Positions 50,277 to 60,954 of a stretch of DNA of 64,000 nucleotides are shown one piece after another. Both the position numbers and the translations under genes were made by a program. Within the stretch, counting starts at the first letter, position 1, and the number at the start of each line of letters is the position of its first letter. Under the pieces are notes generated by a model, which saw nothing but the letters and a program-made list of their open reading frames with translations, made no database searches and was not told the DNA's origin. This stretch comes from an uncultured Pelagibacteraceae bacterium (lineage in GTDB: Bacteria > Pseudomonadota > Alphaproteobacteria > Pelagibacterales > Pelagibacteraceae): assembly GCA_902579105.1 (NCBI GenBank), contig CACHFM010000004.1:1-64000 (forward strand). Reading direction: 5' to 3'.

Positions 50277-51193
50277 AATTATATAATAATTTTAATATAA
50301 GAAAAAATCATAAAGGGTCAATTATATTGATTGGTAACTTTGATGGAGTCCACAAAGGTCATCAAAAATTATTTAAATTAGCTAAGACATATAAAAAAAA
50401 ATATAACTCAAAAATTGGTGTGATAAATTTTGATCCATTTCCAAAAATGTTTTTTAATAAATCATTAAAAAACTTTAGATTGTCAAATATTAATCAAAAA
50501 TTGAATTTACTTAATAACTTTGGTGTTGATTTTGTTGTGACTAAAAAATTTGATAAAATCTTTTCAAAAATAAAGTCAATTAATTTTATAAAAAATATTT
50601 TACATCTAAAGCTAAACGCAAGATTTATATTTGTAAGTAATAATTTTAGATTTGGCAATAAGAGAGAAGGGGATGTTAAACTGCTAATTAAGAACCAAGC
50701 AAAATATAATTTTAAAGTTGTTAAACCAAAACCTCTTTTAGTTAAAAAAAAAATAGTTTCTTCATCTCTTATTAGAAGGCTTCTAGAAAAAGGATCTTTA
50801 GAAAAAGCTAATAAACTTTTAAGTAGAAAGTGGTCTATTGAAGGAATAGTTAAAAAAGGAAGACAAATTGGAAAAAAAATTGGTTTTCCTACATGCAATA
50901 TAGATATCAGAGATTATGTGTTAGCTAAGCCAGGAGTATATGCAGTGAAAGTTTTAAAAAAAAATAATTCTAAATATATTAAAGGAATAGCAAATCTTGG
51001 TTATAGGCCTACATTTAATCAAAAAAAAATCTTATTAGAGGTTCATTTATTTAATTTTTCTGGCAATCTTTATAATAAGTATTTATCAGTGGAGTTTTTA
51101 AAATTTATAAGAAAAGAAAAGAAATTTAAAAATGTTAATCAGCTAAGATCTCAAATTAAAACGGATTTAAATATTGCAAAAAAAACAAAATGA
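50270..51193 (+). CDS. ribF: bifunctional riboflavin kinase/FAD synthetase
   Basis: LIGNFDGVHKGHQKLF; VSSSLIRRLLEKG; GRQIGKKIGFPTCNI; KPGVYAV. Confidence 0.94.
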   Translation: MVKLYNNFNIRKNHKGSIILIGNFDGVHKGHQKLFKLAKTYKKKYNSKIGVINFDPFPKMFFNKSLKNFRLSNINQKLNLLNNFGVDFVVTKKFDKIFSKIKSINFIKNILHLKLNARFIFVSNNFRFGNKREGDVKLLIKNQAKYNFKVVKPKPLLVKKKIVSSSLIRRLLEKGSLEKANKLLSRKWSIEGIVKKGRQIGKKIGFPTCNIDIRDYVLAKPGVYAVKVLKKNNSKYIKGIANLGYRPTFNQKKILLEVHLFNFSGNLYNKYLSVEFLKFIRKEKKFKNVNQLRSQIKTDLNIAKKTK

Positions 51194-53907
51194 ATAAATC
51201 ACAAATAAATCTTCCAAAAACTGCTTTTTCTATGAAAGCAAATCTTCCAACTAAAGAACCTGAAATCTTAGAATATTGGAAAAAAATTAATCTTTATGAA
51301 GAGTTGAGAAACAAAAGTAAAAGCAAAGAAAAATTTGTACTTCATGATGGTCCGCCATATGCAAACGGAAATATTCATATGGGAACCGCACTTAATAAAA
51401 TTTTAAAAGATATAATTGTAAAATTTCATCAAATGGATGGAAAAAATTCAATTTATGTTCCTGGTTGGGATTGTCATGGTTTACCAATCGAATGGAAAAT
51501 AGAAGAGCAGTATAAAAAGAATAAAAAAAACAAAAATGAAGTTCCGATAGTAGAGTTTAGAAAGGAATGCAGATCATTTGCTGAAAAATGGATTGAAGTT
51601 CACAAAAGTCAATTTAAACGATTAGGAGTTATTGGAGATTGGGAAAATTATTACTCTACAATGAGTTTTGATGCTGAGGCTCAAATCGTGAGAGAGCTTG
51701 GTAAGTTTTTAAAAGAAGGAAGTTTGTATAGAGGTTTTAAACCAGTGTTATGGTCTACAGTTGAAAAGACAGCTCTTGCAGATGCAGAAGTTGAATATAA
51801 AGATCACAAATCAGATACAATTTATGCTTCATTTTCAGTTAAGTCTTCACAAATTAAGGAACTTGAGGATAGTGAAATTGTTATATGGACTACAACTCCT
51901 TGGACAATACCAGCAAATAAAGCTTTAGCTTATAATGATGCGCTTAATTATGTTTTGATTAAAATAAATGATGAAAATGATTTTAAAAATAGAAAAATAG
52001 TAATTGCAGAAGCTTTATTAGAGTCAGTAATAAACGAATGTTCTATAAAAGATTTTAAACAAATAAAAAAATTTAAAGGTAAAGAATTAAAAGGTACAAT
52101 CTGCAATCACCCTTTTTTTAATTTAGGTTATGACTATGATATTCCAATGCTTCAAGCAAGATTTGTAACTACTGAGCAAGGAACGGGTATTGTTCATTGT
52201 GCACCGAGTCACGGTCCAGATGATTTTAATTTATGTATAAATAATGGTATCAAAGCAATTGAAACTGTAGATGGTGATGGCAAGTATACAAATCATGTTA
52301 AATTGTTTGAAGGGATTCATATTTTTAAAGCTAATCCAATTGTTATTGAAAAACTTAAAGATCAAAATAAATTGTTATCAAATGGTGAACTAGTTCATTC
52401 ATATCCTCACTCTTGGAGATCTAAAGCTCCACTTGTGCATAGAGCTACACCTCAGTGGTTTATATCAATGGAAAGCCATAAGTTAAGAGATAAAGCTTTA
52501 AAAGCAATTGATGAAACAACTTTTTATCCTAGTAAAGGAAAAGAAAGATTAAGGTCTATGATAGAAACTAGACCTGATTGGTGTGTATCTCGTCAAAGAG
52601 TTTGGGGTGTTCCTCTTCCAATTTTTGTTAATAAAAAAACAAAAGAAATACTTATAGATGATGAAGTTAATGAGAATATTGCAAATATTTATGAAAAAGA
52701 AGGATCAGATTGTTGGTTTTCAGATAATCCTCAAAGGTTTTTAGGAAAAAAATATAAGGCTGAGGACTTCGATAAATTAAGCGATATTGTTGAGGTATGG
52801 TTTGACAGTGGCTCAACGCATTCATTTGTTTTAGAAAAAAGAGAAGATTTAAAATGGCCTGCATCAATGTATTTAGAAGGATCAGATCAGCATAGAGGTT
52901 GGTTTCATTCATCTTTATTAGAGTCATGCGGAACTAGAGGTAGAGCTCCATTTGAGTCAATTTTATCGCATGGTTTTGTTGTAGATGGAAAAGGTTTAAA
53001 AATGTCTAAATCTTTGGGCAATGCTATTGCTCCAGAAGATATTTTAAAGAAGTATGGAGCTGATATTTTAAGAATTTGGGTTGCATCATCTAATTATGCT
53101 GAAGATCTTAGAATTGACTATTCAATTTTGGACCAGCATGCAGAGTCTTATAGAAAAATTAGAAATACATTTAGATATTTGCTTGGGAATCTTAATGATA
53201 ATTTTCCAAAGTTAGATTTAGAAAAAATAGATTTAAATAAATTACCTGAACTTGAGCAGTTTATGCTTCATAAAATATATTCATTAAATCTTAATTTTAA
53301 AAAATATTTTAAAAATTATGATTTTCATAATTTATATAAAGAATTATTAAATTTTTGTACTGTTGATTTGTCGGCTTTCTATTTTGATATAAGGAAAGAT
53401 ACTTTATATTGTGATCCAAAAGAATCTTCAAAAAGACAATCAACAATTATTTTATTAAATATAATTTTAAATTCATTATTAAAATGGTTTGCTCCTATTC
53501 TCTCATTTACAACAGAAGAAATTTATAAACTTCTTTTTAATGATAGCAGAAGTATTCATTTAGAACAATTTTTAGAATTTCCAGAAAGTTTTAAAAATGA
53601 AAAACTTAATGGAAAATGGAAAGATTTAATTAAGATTAGAAATATTTGTAATATTAGCATAGAAGAAAAAAGAGCATCCAAAGAGATTGGATCAAGTTTA
53701 GAAGCTAAAATAAAAATTAATCTGGATAAAAAATTATTTGAAATAACTCAAAACATTGATTTTTCAGAGCTATGCATTACATCAAGCGCAGAAGTACTTT
53801 ATAATGAAAAAACTGAAACAAATGTTCAAACAACTAAGGCCAAGGGCTCTAAATGTCCAGTATGCTGGAAAATTACAGAAGAAGCTTGTCCAAAACATTC
53901 TGAATGA
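51190..53907 (+). CDS. ileS: isoleucyl-tRNA synthetase
   Basis: HDGPPYANGNIHMGTALNKILKD (HIGH region), VPGWDCHGLPIEWKIE, LKMSKSLGNAI (KMSKS), C-terminal Cys motif CPVCWK. Confidence 0.98.
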   Translation: MNKSQINLPKTAFSMKANLPTKEPEILEYWKKINLYEELRNKSKSKEKFVLHDGPPYANGNIHMGTALNKILKDIIVKFHQMDGKNSIYVPGWDCHGLPIEWKIEEQYKKNKKNKNEVPIVEFRKECRSFAEKWIEVHKSQFKRLGVIGDWENYYSTMSFDAEAQIVRELGKFLKEGSLYRGFKPVLWSTVEKTALADAEVEYKDHKSDTIYASFSVKSSQIKELEDSEIVIWTTTPWTIPANKALAYNDALNYVLIKINDENDFKNRKIVIAEALLESVINECSIKDFKQIKKFKGKELKGTICNHPFFNLGYDYDIPMLQARFVTTEQGTGIVHCAPSHGPDDFNLCINNGIKAIETVDGDGKYTNHVKLFEGIHIFKANPIVIEKLKDQNKLLSNGELVHSYPHSWRSKAPLVHRATPQWFISMESHKLRDKALKAIDETTFYPSKGKERLRSMIETRPDWCVSRQRVWGVPLPIFVNKKTKEILIDDEVNENIANIYEKEGSDCWFSDNPQRFLGKKYKAEDFDKLSDIVEVWFDSGSTHSFVLEKREDLKWPASMYLEGSDQHRGWFHSSLLESCGTRGRAPFESILSHGFVVDGKGLKMSKSLGNAIAPEDILKKYGADILRIWVASSNYAEDLRIDYSILDQHAESYRKIRNTFRYLLGNLNDNFPKLDLEKIDLNKLPELEQFMLHKIYSLNLNFKKYFKNYDFHNLYKELLNFCTVDLSAFYFDIRKDTLYCDPKESSKRQSTIILLNIILNSLLKWFAPILSFTTEEIYKLLFNDSRSIHLEQFLEFPESFKNEKLNGKWKDLIKIRNICNISIEEKRASKEIGSSLEAKIKINLDKKLFEITQNIDFSELCITSSAEVLYNEKTETNVQTTKAKGSKCPVCWKITEEACPKHSE

Positions 53908-54410
53908 TTTTTAAGAGTTTAACAAAAAATTTTTACATTAATTTAATATTTATATTTCTAATTTTTATTTTGGATAGAATTTCAAAAGTATATGTAATTT
54001 ACTTAAATGAAAAATCTTATACTTCAGAAATATTTTCATCAAAATTTTTAAACATAAGTCTTACTTGGAATCAAGGAATTGCTTTTGGCCTTTTTTCTTT
54101 TGATCAAAGTGATTTATATAATTTTTTAACAATAATTATTTTTATAGTAATTTTTTTTATTTTTATAATGTTAATTAAAAATAAAGGTCTTAAGAGATAC
54201 GCATTGCTAATGATTTTTGGGGGAGCTATTGGAAATTTATTTGATCGTATTTTTTTTAAAGCAGTTCCAGATTTTATAGATTTTCATATAGGTGAATTTC
54301 ATTGGTTTGTATTCAATTTAGCTGACATTTTTATTACTATTGGAGTAATTTTTATGATTTTATTAGAATTAATTGGTAATAGTAAGAAAAACGATTATGA
54401 AAAAATTTAA
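53904..54410 (+). CDS. lspA: lipoprotein signal peptidase
   Basis: LTWNQGIAFGLF, GGAIGNLFDRIFFKAVPDFIDFHIG, FNLADIFITIG. Confidence 0.95.
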   Translation: MIFKSLTKNFYINLIFIFLIFILDRISKVYVIYLNEKSYTSEIFSSKFLNISLTWNQGIAFGLFSFDQSDLYNFLTIIIFIVIFFIFIMLIKNKGLKRYALLMIFGGAIGNLFDRIFFKAVPDFIDFHIGEFHWFVFNLADIFITIGVIFMILLELIGNSKKNDYEKI

Positions 54411-54729
54411 GTTTTTTTTAACACTCAATTTACTTTTTGTGATGCTAAGCTCTTGCGGAGCAGTAAAAGAAGGTTTTTCTTCACAAAAAAAAGATAATAG
54501 TGATGAATTTTTAGTAGAAAAAAAATCACCACTTTTAATGCCACCTGATTTTGATGAATTACCCTTTCCAAATTCAGAGGGTGCATTAAATAATAATGAA
54601 AATAATGAAAATAATGAAATAAAGAAATTAATTACAAAATCAGAAGATAATATTTCAAATTCAGATAATTCTGAAAGTGCTAATGGAACTATCGAAGAGT
54701 CTATACTTTGGAAAATTAGAAATAATTAA
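54397..54729 (+). CDS. DUF3035-type lipoprotein
   Basis: Start at MKKFKFFLTLNLLFVMLSSCGA (lipobox; listed ORF starts 54373); SPLLMPPDFDELPFP. Confidence 0.8.
   Translation: MKKFKFFLTLNLLFVMLSSCGAVKEGFSSQKKDNSDEFLVEKKSPLLMPPDFDELPFPNSEGALNNNENNENNEIKKLITKSEDNISNSDNSESANGTIEESILWKIRNN
54592..54618 (+). repeat. in-frame 9-bp tandem repeat (AATAATGAA)x3, encoding Asn-Asn-Glu
   Basis: Three exact consecutive copies inside the DUF3035 lipoprotein gene. Confidence 0.9.
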
Positions 54730-55882
54730 TGTTAACTTCTGGAATTAGTTTTATAAATTTTAAAGTTAAATCAAAGGCATCAAGAGTAAAAAAAGAACTT
54801 AAATTTTTAATAAATGAAAAAAATCAAATAATTATATCTTTAAGCAGAAACTATAAAAATAATTTTAATAAAAAAATATTAAATAAATATAAAAAATTTA
54901 AAAATTTTCAAATTATAGGAATGGGAGGTTCAATATTAGGAGCGAAAGCAATCTACGATTTTTTAAAATATAAAATAAAAAAAAAATTTTTATTTGTTGA
55001 TAATTTACAAGCTAGTCAAAAAGTAGATAAAAAAAACAATTTTGTTAATTTAATTATTTCTAAATCTGGAAATACAACTGAAACTATAGTTAATGCAAAT
55101 ATTTTAATTAAAAAAAAAGATAAAAATATTTTTATAACAGAAAATAAAGATAATTATCTGTATCATTTAGCCAAAAAACTAAAGGCAGAAATTATTCATC
55201 ATAATAATTATATTGGAGGAAGATATTCAGTTTTATCAGAGGTAGGAATGTTGCCAGCCGAATTAATGGGATTAAATTCAAGCAGTTTTAAACACTTAAA
55301 TAATTTAATTAAAAATAAAAGATTTATTAATGCTTTAGTTTCAAATGTAAGTTCAATACTTTATTTTTCAAAAATGAAAAAATTTAACTCAATAATAATT
55401 AATTATGATGAAAAATCTGAAAATTTATTTAAATGGTATCAACAATTAGTTGCAGAAAGTCTAGGTAAGAAAAAAAAGGTTTATTACCAGTAGTTTCGAA
55501 TATGCCTAAAGATAATCATAGTCTTATGCAATTGTATCTCGATGGATTTAAAAATAATTTTTTCACTTTTTTTTATGTAAAAGAAAGTAAATCAGAAAAA
55601 ATAAATAATAATTTAATTTTGTCATCTCAAAAATATTTAAAGAATAAAGATTTAGCTAAAATTATGCTGGCTCAAAAAAAAGCTACTGAAAATGTTTTTA
55701 TAAAAAAAAATATTCCATTTCGAAGTTTTGAAATCAATAAAAGAAATGAAAAAACCTTAGGTGAATTATTTAGTTTTTTTATTTTAGAAACAATTTTAAT
55801 TGGAAAATCATTAAATCTAAATCCTTACGATCAACCAGCTGTAGAGTTAATTAAAAAAGAAACGAAAAGATTATTAATTTAA
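54729..55882 (+). pseudogene. pgi: glucose-6-phosphate isomerase split by a frameshift (ORFs 54729..55493 and 55502..55882)
   Basis: GMGGSILGAKAIYDFL, LIISKSGNTTETI; if one A is added in the A8 run at 55471-55478 the frame reads GKKKKGLLPVVSNMPKDNHSLMQLYLDG. Confidence 0.82.
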
Positions 55883-56442
55883 AGAAAAGATAAAAAAATT
55901 ATCTTTGATAAACCGTATTTTTTTTCTTCAATTAATCTAAAATTTTCTGGTATTAAATCTTGTTCATTTTTATGTCTGTGAATAATTATAATTCCTCTCT
56001 TATTAAGATTTTTATTGGCATGTATGTTAACTAATATATTTGTTAAGTTTTTATCTTTGTAGGGTGGATCAAGAAATATAAGATCAAATTTAAGTTCTAA
56101 TTTAAAAAAAAAATCTTTATTATTTATGTCTTTTTTAATAATTTTATAATTATTAATAGTATTTAAGCTTAATAAATTTTTTTCTAATATTGGCAAAACT
56201 CCTAAGTAGTTTTCTACGAAAATTACATGCTTCGCACCTCGTGACAAACATTCAATTCCAAATGAACCAATTCCAGAAAATAAATCTAGAACATTTGAAT
56301 TTTTTAAATCTAATTTAAATTTGTTTGAATGATAAATAATATTGAAAATAGACTCTTTTGTTAAATCTTTTAAAGGTCTGGTTTTTAAGTCTTTAGGATA
56401 TAAAATTTTTTTTCCTCTAAAATTTCCAGATATTATTCTCAT
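55879..56442 (-). CDS. rsmD: 16S rRNA (guanine966-N2)-methyltransferase
   Basis: MRIISGNFRGKKILYPKDLKTRPLKDLTKESIFNII; LDLFSGIGSFGIECLSRGAKHV; FLDPPYKD. Confidence 0.94.
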   Translation of the reverse strand: MRIISGNFRGKKILYPKDLKTRPLKDLTKESIFNIIYHSNKFKLDLKNSNVLDLFSGIGSFGIECLSRGAKHVIFVENYLGVLPILEKNLLSLNTINNYKIIKKDINNKDFFFKLELKFDLIFLDPPYKDKNLTNILVNIHANKNLNKRGIIIIHRHKNEQDLIPENFRLIEEKKYGLSKIIFLSFL

Positions 56443-57704
56443 TATTTTATAACTTTATAACCAATATCATTTCTGTAAAAACCACCAGACCAATTCAATT
56501 TATTAAGTTTTTTTAAAACATTATTTCTGGAAGTACTAAAATCATCTGAGATAGAAACAAAATTTAATACTCTTCCTCCTGAAGCAAATATTTTTTCATC
56601 TTTTTTTATTGTTCCAGCATGAAACAAATAATCATTTTTATTTAATTTTATATTTTCTAAATTTTTTATTTCTACATTCTTTTTAAATTTATCCGGATAT
56701 CCTTTTGAGCAAAGTACTACACACAAACTTTTTTTATCTAACCAATTTATATTAATTGTATTTAGTTTTTCTTCACAACATGCTAAAAATATTTCAGCTA
56801 AATCGGTTTCAAGTTTAGGAAGAATTGTTTGACACTCAGGGTCACCCATACGAACATTATACTCAATTAAAAAAGGTTCATTTTTAACTATCATTAAACC
56901 AGCATATAAAAATCCTTTATATTCAGTTTTAAGATTTTTTAGACCTTGTAGGGTAGGTTTTATAATTTTATTAATAATTTTTTCTTCTAATTTACGAGTT
57001 ATAAGTCTTGATGGAGAATAAGCACCCATACCACCAGTATTTTTACCCTTATCTCCTTCAAAAACTCTTTTATGATCTTGTGCTGTTTCAAAATTTTTAA
57101 TACTTTTTCCATCACTAATTATAAAAAAACTCATTTCCTCACCTTGAAGAAATTCTTCAATTAATAAATTTTTAGCTTCTCCAAATTTTCCTTTAAAAAT
57201 TTCTTCTATTGCGATATTTGCTTCATTAATATCATTACAAATATAAACTCCTTTACCTGATGCTAAGTTATCGGCCTTAATTACAGTTGGAAACTTTGAA
57301 TTTCTTAAAAATTCTTTTGCATCAGTTTCATTTTGAAAAATTCCAAATTTAGCAGTAGGAATATTAAATTTCTCACAAAGTTTTTTTGTAAAAATTTTTG
57401 ATCCTTCAAGTTGAGATGCTGTTTTATTTGGACCGAATACTTTTATCTTAAATTTTTCTAGATAATCTACTATTCCGTCAACCAAAGGTTTTTCTGGTCC
57501 AATAACAACTAAGTCAATTTTATTTTTTAATATAAAATTTTTTAAATCTTCAAAATTATCTAAATTTATATTTACATTTTCAGCAATACCTGTTGTTCCC
57601 GCATTTCCAGGAAAACAAAAAATTTTCTCTATTTTAGTTGATTTTTTTAAAATTTCACAAATTGTATGTTCTCTTCCTCCACTTCCTATTATTCCAACTT
57701 TCAT
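56442..57704 (-). CDS. purD: phosphoribosylamine-glycine ligase
   Basis: VGIIGSGGREHTICEIL; GPEKPLVDGIVD; IKADNLASGKGVYIC; GGMGAYSPSRLI; RMGDPECQTILP. Confidence 0.97.
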   Translation of the reverse strand: MKVGIIGSGGREHTICEILKKSTKIEKIFCFPGNAGTTGIAENVNINLDNFEDLKNFILKNKIDLVVIGPEKPLVDGIVDYLEKFKIKVFGPNKTASQLEGSKIFTKKLCEKFNIPTAKFGIFQNETDAKEFLRNSKFPTVIKADNLASGKGVYICNDINEANIAIEEIFKGKFGEAKNLLIEEFLQGEEMSFFIISDGKSIKNFETAQDHKRVFEGDKGKNTGGMGAYSPSRLITRKLEEKIINKIIKPTLQGLKNLKTEYKGFLYAGLMIVKNEPFLIEYNVRMGDPECQTILPKLETDLAEIFLACCEEKLNTININWLDKKSLCVVLCSKGYPDKFKKNVEIKNLENIKLNKNDYLFHAGTIKKDEKIFASGGRVLNFVSISDDFSTSRNNVLKKLNKLNWSGGFYRNDIGYKVIK

Positions 57705-57725
57705 ATAGAAGTATATAAACTATAA

Positions 57726-57923
57726 ATGACGAAAAAATTAGCTAAAATAAAATATTTACCAAATAATTTTCAAATAATAGAAGCTGGAGATTATGTGATA
57801 TGTGCCGTTTCAGGTAAACAAATAAATATAGAAAATTTGAACTATTGGAATGTAGAATTACAAGAAGCTTATTTTTCTTACAAAGAAGCTTTTCAAAAAA
57901 GAGAAAAAATTATTAAAGAATAA
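57726..57923 (+). CDS. DUF2093 family protein
   Basis: AKIKYLPNNFQIIEAGDYVICAVSGKQINIENLNYWNVELQEAY. Confidence 0.85.
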   Translation: MTKKLAKIKYLPNNFQIIEAGDYVICAVSGKQINIENLNYWNVELQEAYFSYKEAFQKREKIIKE

Positions 57924-57926
57924 AAT

Positions 57927-58787
57927 TTATTTCCAACGATTATGTGACCAAATCCATTGTTCAGGTTTGTTTATTATCATTTCTTCTAAAATTTGATTTA
58001 ATTCATCTGTAATATTTTTTATAGAAGTTTCATTAGAAAAAGTTATTGGTTTATTAATAGTTATCTTGAAATTTAAATTATTAATTCTTTCTATGAAAAT
58101 GGGTACAACTGGTATTTTAAATTTTTTAATTAATTGTGCTGGAATAGTTGTTGTTAAAGCTTCATTATTAAAAAAATTTGACTTAATTCCTTCTGATACT
58201 CTTTGATCTATCATTAATGCTGTTGAATAATTATTTTTTTTTAAACTAATGAGTTTTTTCATTCCACCAATTCCTTTTTTAATTTGATTTTTACAAATAT
58301 ATTTTTTTCTAATTCTTTCCATTATTTTATTTAAAAATATATTATTCAAAGGTCTATATATTGCTGAAAGTCTTATTCCACTGTTTTCAAGATGCATTGC
58401 CATTAATTCGAAATTACTAAAATGACCAGAGACAAATACGACTTGTTTATTGTTTTTTTTTATATCATCAAGTATTTCTTGGCCCTCAATTTTAATTTGT
58501 GATTTAAGTTTGCCAAATCTAAATTCTTTCATAAACATATATTCTGCAAAAATTCTTCCATAATTATTCCACATTAATTTTGTAATTTTATTTAATTCTT
58601 CATAATCACAATTAGGAATAGCTTTTTCAATATTTGAATGAATTAGATTTTTTGATCTAAACAAAGGTCCTATTATTTCAAATATTTTACCACTAACAGT
58701 AGATGAGAATCTAAATCTTAATATTTTAAAAAAGAAAAAAAAGATTATTATAAGCAAAAATTGAAAAAAATATTTAATTTGCTTCAT
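57927..58787 (-). CDS. lipid A biosynthesis lauroyl/myristoyl acyltransferase family (LpxL/HtrB-like)
   Basis: VFVSGHFSNFELMAMHLENSGIRLSAIYRPLNN; C-terminal KPEQWIWSHNRWK. Confidence 0.9.
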   Translation of the reverse strand: MKQIKYFFQFLLIIIFFFFFKILRFRFSSTVSGKIFEIIGPLFRSKNLIHSNIEKAIPNCDYEELNKITKLMWNNYGRIFAEYMFMKEFRFGKLKSQIKIEGQEILDDIKKNNKQVVFVSGHFSNFELMAMHLENSGIRLSAIYRPLNNIFLNKIMERIRKKYICKNQIKKGIGGMKKLISLKKNNYSTALMIDQRVSEGIKSNFFNNEALTTTIPAQLIKKFKIPVVPIFIERINNLNFKITINKPITFSNETSIKNITDELNQILEEMIINKPEQWIWSHNRWK

Positions 58788-59718
58788 TTTTTTTAAAAAT
58801 AGTATTTATTAACTTCTCTTCATCAACTATATGTAGTTCAGATTTTATAATTTTAATATCATTTGTTTTATAATTTTTTAATCTATAAAAATCTTTTTCA
58901 GTAGTTATAATTTTAACATTCATTTCGCTTGACTGTTTTAAAATTTTTTTAATATCATTTTCTGTATAGTTATAATGATCTGGAAATTCTATATCTTTAA
59001 TAATATTCAATCCAGAATTTCTAATCATTGATACAAAAGTTTTATGATTACCAATTCCGGAAAAAACTAAATATTTATCTTCAGTATTAAATTCTTCAAG
59101 ATTTAAAGGAATATATTTTCCTATGTGAATATTAATTTTTGGATTAATAGAAAGAATATATTTTTTTATTACTTCAAGATTTTCTAAATTTCCATTTAAA
59201 AAAACATGATAATATTTTCGTAAATTATTTATGCTCTCTCTTAAAGGACCTGATGGAATTGTTAAACCATTTCCAATCCAGTTAAGGTTGTTAAAGCAAA
59301 CAAATATTAAATCATAATTTATTGAATAATCCTGTAATCCATCATCTAAAATTGCTACTTCATAACCTTCATTTGCAGCTTGATTAACTGAATCTATTCT
59401 TTTCTGGTTTAAAAAAAGTTTTCCTTTATTTTTTAAAAGATTTTGCTCATCTTTTTGATCTGAATAATATTTTTTTATAAAACATGATTTAATTTTATGA
59501 TCTTTTAAAATTTTATTTATTTTAATACTTAAAGAAGTTTTTCCAGTACCACCAATATATATATTTCCAACACAAATAGTTTTTATTTTGTAATTTTTAT
59601 TTTTTGGTCTTTTTTTTTTAAATTTTATAACTTTTAGTAATAATGCAAATGGAAACAATAAATAAGAGTATAAGTTTGGTTTATCGTAGTCCCAAAATTT
59701 AGGTTTTTTTAACTTCAT
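58774..59718 (-). CDS. lpxK: tetraacyldisaccharide 4'-kinase
   Basis: VGNIYIGGTGKTSLSIKI; AILDDGLQDYSI; FSGIGNHKTFV; FPDHYNYTENDI. Confidence 0.94.
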   Translation of the reverse strand: MKLKKPKFWDYDKPNLYSYLLFPFALLLKVIKFKKKRPKNKNYKIKTICVGNIYIGGTGKTSLSIKINKILKDHKIKSCFIKKYYSDQKDEQNLLKNKGKLFLNQKRIDSVNQAANEGYEVAILDDGLQDYSINYDLIFVCFNNLNWIGNGLTIPSGPLRESINNLRKYYHVFLNGNLENLEVIKKYILSINPKINIHIGKYIPLNLEEFNTEDKYLVFSGIGNHKTFVSMIRNSGLNIIKDIEFPDHYNYTENDIKKILKQSSEMNVKIITTEKDFYRLKNYKTNDIKIIKSELHIVDEEKLINTIFKKNEAN

Positions 59719-60952
59719 TATTATTAATTAAATTATCTATTTCTTTTATAGTTTTCTTTAAAATTATTTTCCCAATTTTATTAATTTTAATACCTGTATT
59801 TTTATTTTTTTTAAAAGAAATTAAAGATGCTAATTCTTTTGATGTATTAATTTTTTTTGAAATTTTAAATGATTTAAGAAGTTTGTATATATCTTTAAAA
59901 TTATCAGTATTTGGACCATGTAAAATTCTAGCGCCATAACGAGCCGCTTCCAATGGATTTTGTCCTCCTCTTTTAATAATTGATCCACCTAAAAAAACTG
60001 ACGATCCAATTTTATGAAATTTATTAGTTTCACCAAATGTATCCACAATATAAATATCAATATTTCTCAAATTTTTAGGTTTATTACTATGACAAACAGT
60101 TTTTAAGTTAAGATTTTCAATTTCTGGAATTATATCTTTTACTCTATGTACATGTCTTGGAATAATTATAGTTAATAAATTTTTAACTCTTTTTTTAATT
60201 TCCAAATGAGCTTGTGCACAAAAAATTTCTTCATTTTTATGCGTACTTGATGCGACCCAAATTTTTTTTTTATTAAATTCTAATTTTAGTTGATCTGAAA
60301 TTTTATTTTGAATTTCTTCATTATTTTGAGAAAATTTTAAGTTTCCTAACATTTTAATTTTTTTGGGATTTATTTTTTTTAAAAATTTTTTAGTTTCAAT
60401 ATTTTGAGGATAAGCAATTAAAATTTTATTAAATATTGATTTAGAGAAATATTTAATTTTAATCCATCTATTAAATGTTTTTTTTGTTAATCTTGCGTTT
60501 AATAAAATTAATGGAATATTATAATTAGAAATATTTTTATACATACATGGCCATATTTCTGACTCAATAAAAATTGCTAAATTTGGTCTCCAGTATTTTA
60601 AAAACTTATTGGTAATGTAAAAATGATCAATTGGATAAAATTGATGAATTGTTTTTTTAAATTTATATTTTTTAAGAACTTTAGAAGAACTTAATGTACT
60701 AGAAGTTATAAGAATTTGATTTATAGATTTTTTTTTTTCGTAATTTTTTATTATAGGTATTATACTTAATATTTCACCAACGCTTGCACCGTGAAACCAT
60801 ATCACTTTACCATTTCTTCTTTTTTTTGAGAATATACTAAACTTTTCGGTAAATCTTTTTTTATCTTCTTTATTTCTTAAAATTCTAAAAAGAATTATTA
60901 ATGGTGAAAGAGGAAGTACTAAAGTTAAAATAATTTGGTACAAAAAAAACAT
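59699..60952 (-). CDS. waaA: 3-deoxy-D-manno-octulosonic acid transferase
   Basis: VIWFHGASVGEILSIIPII; IFIESEIWPCMY; ASSTHKNEE; GGQNPLEAARYGA. Confidence 0.94.
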   Translation of the reverse strand: MFFLYQIILTLVLPLSPLIILFRILRNKEDKKRFTEKFSIFSKKRRNGKVIWFHGASVGEILSIIPIIKNYEKKKSINQILITSSTLSSSKVLKKYKFKKTIHQFYPIDHFYITNKFLKYWRPNLAIFIESEIWPCMYKNISNYNIPLILLNARLTKKTFNRWIKIKYFSKSIFNKILIAYPQNIETKKFLKKINPKKIKMLGNLKFSQNNEEIQNKISDQLKLEFNKKKIWVASSTHKNEEIFCAQAHLEIKKRVKNLLTIIIPRHVHRVKDIIPEIENLNLKTVCHSNKPKNLRNIDIYIVDTFGETNKFHKIGSSVFLGGSIIKRGGQNPLEAARYGARILHGPNTDNFKDIYKLLKSFKISKKINTSKELASLISFKKNKNTGIKINKIGKIILKKTIKEIDNLINNNEVKKT

Positions 60953-60954
60953 TT

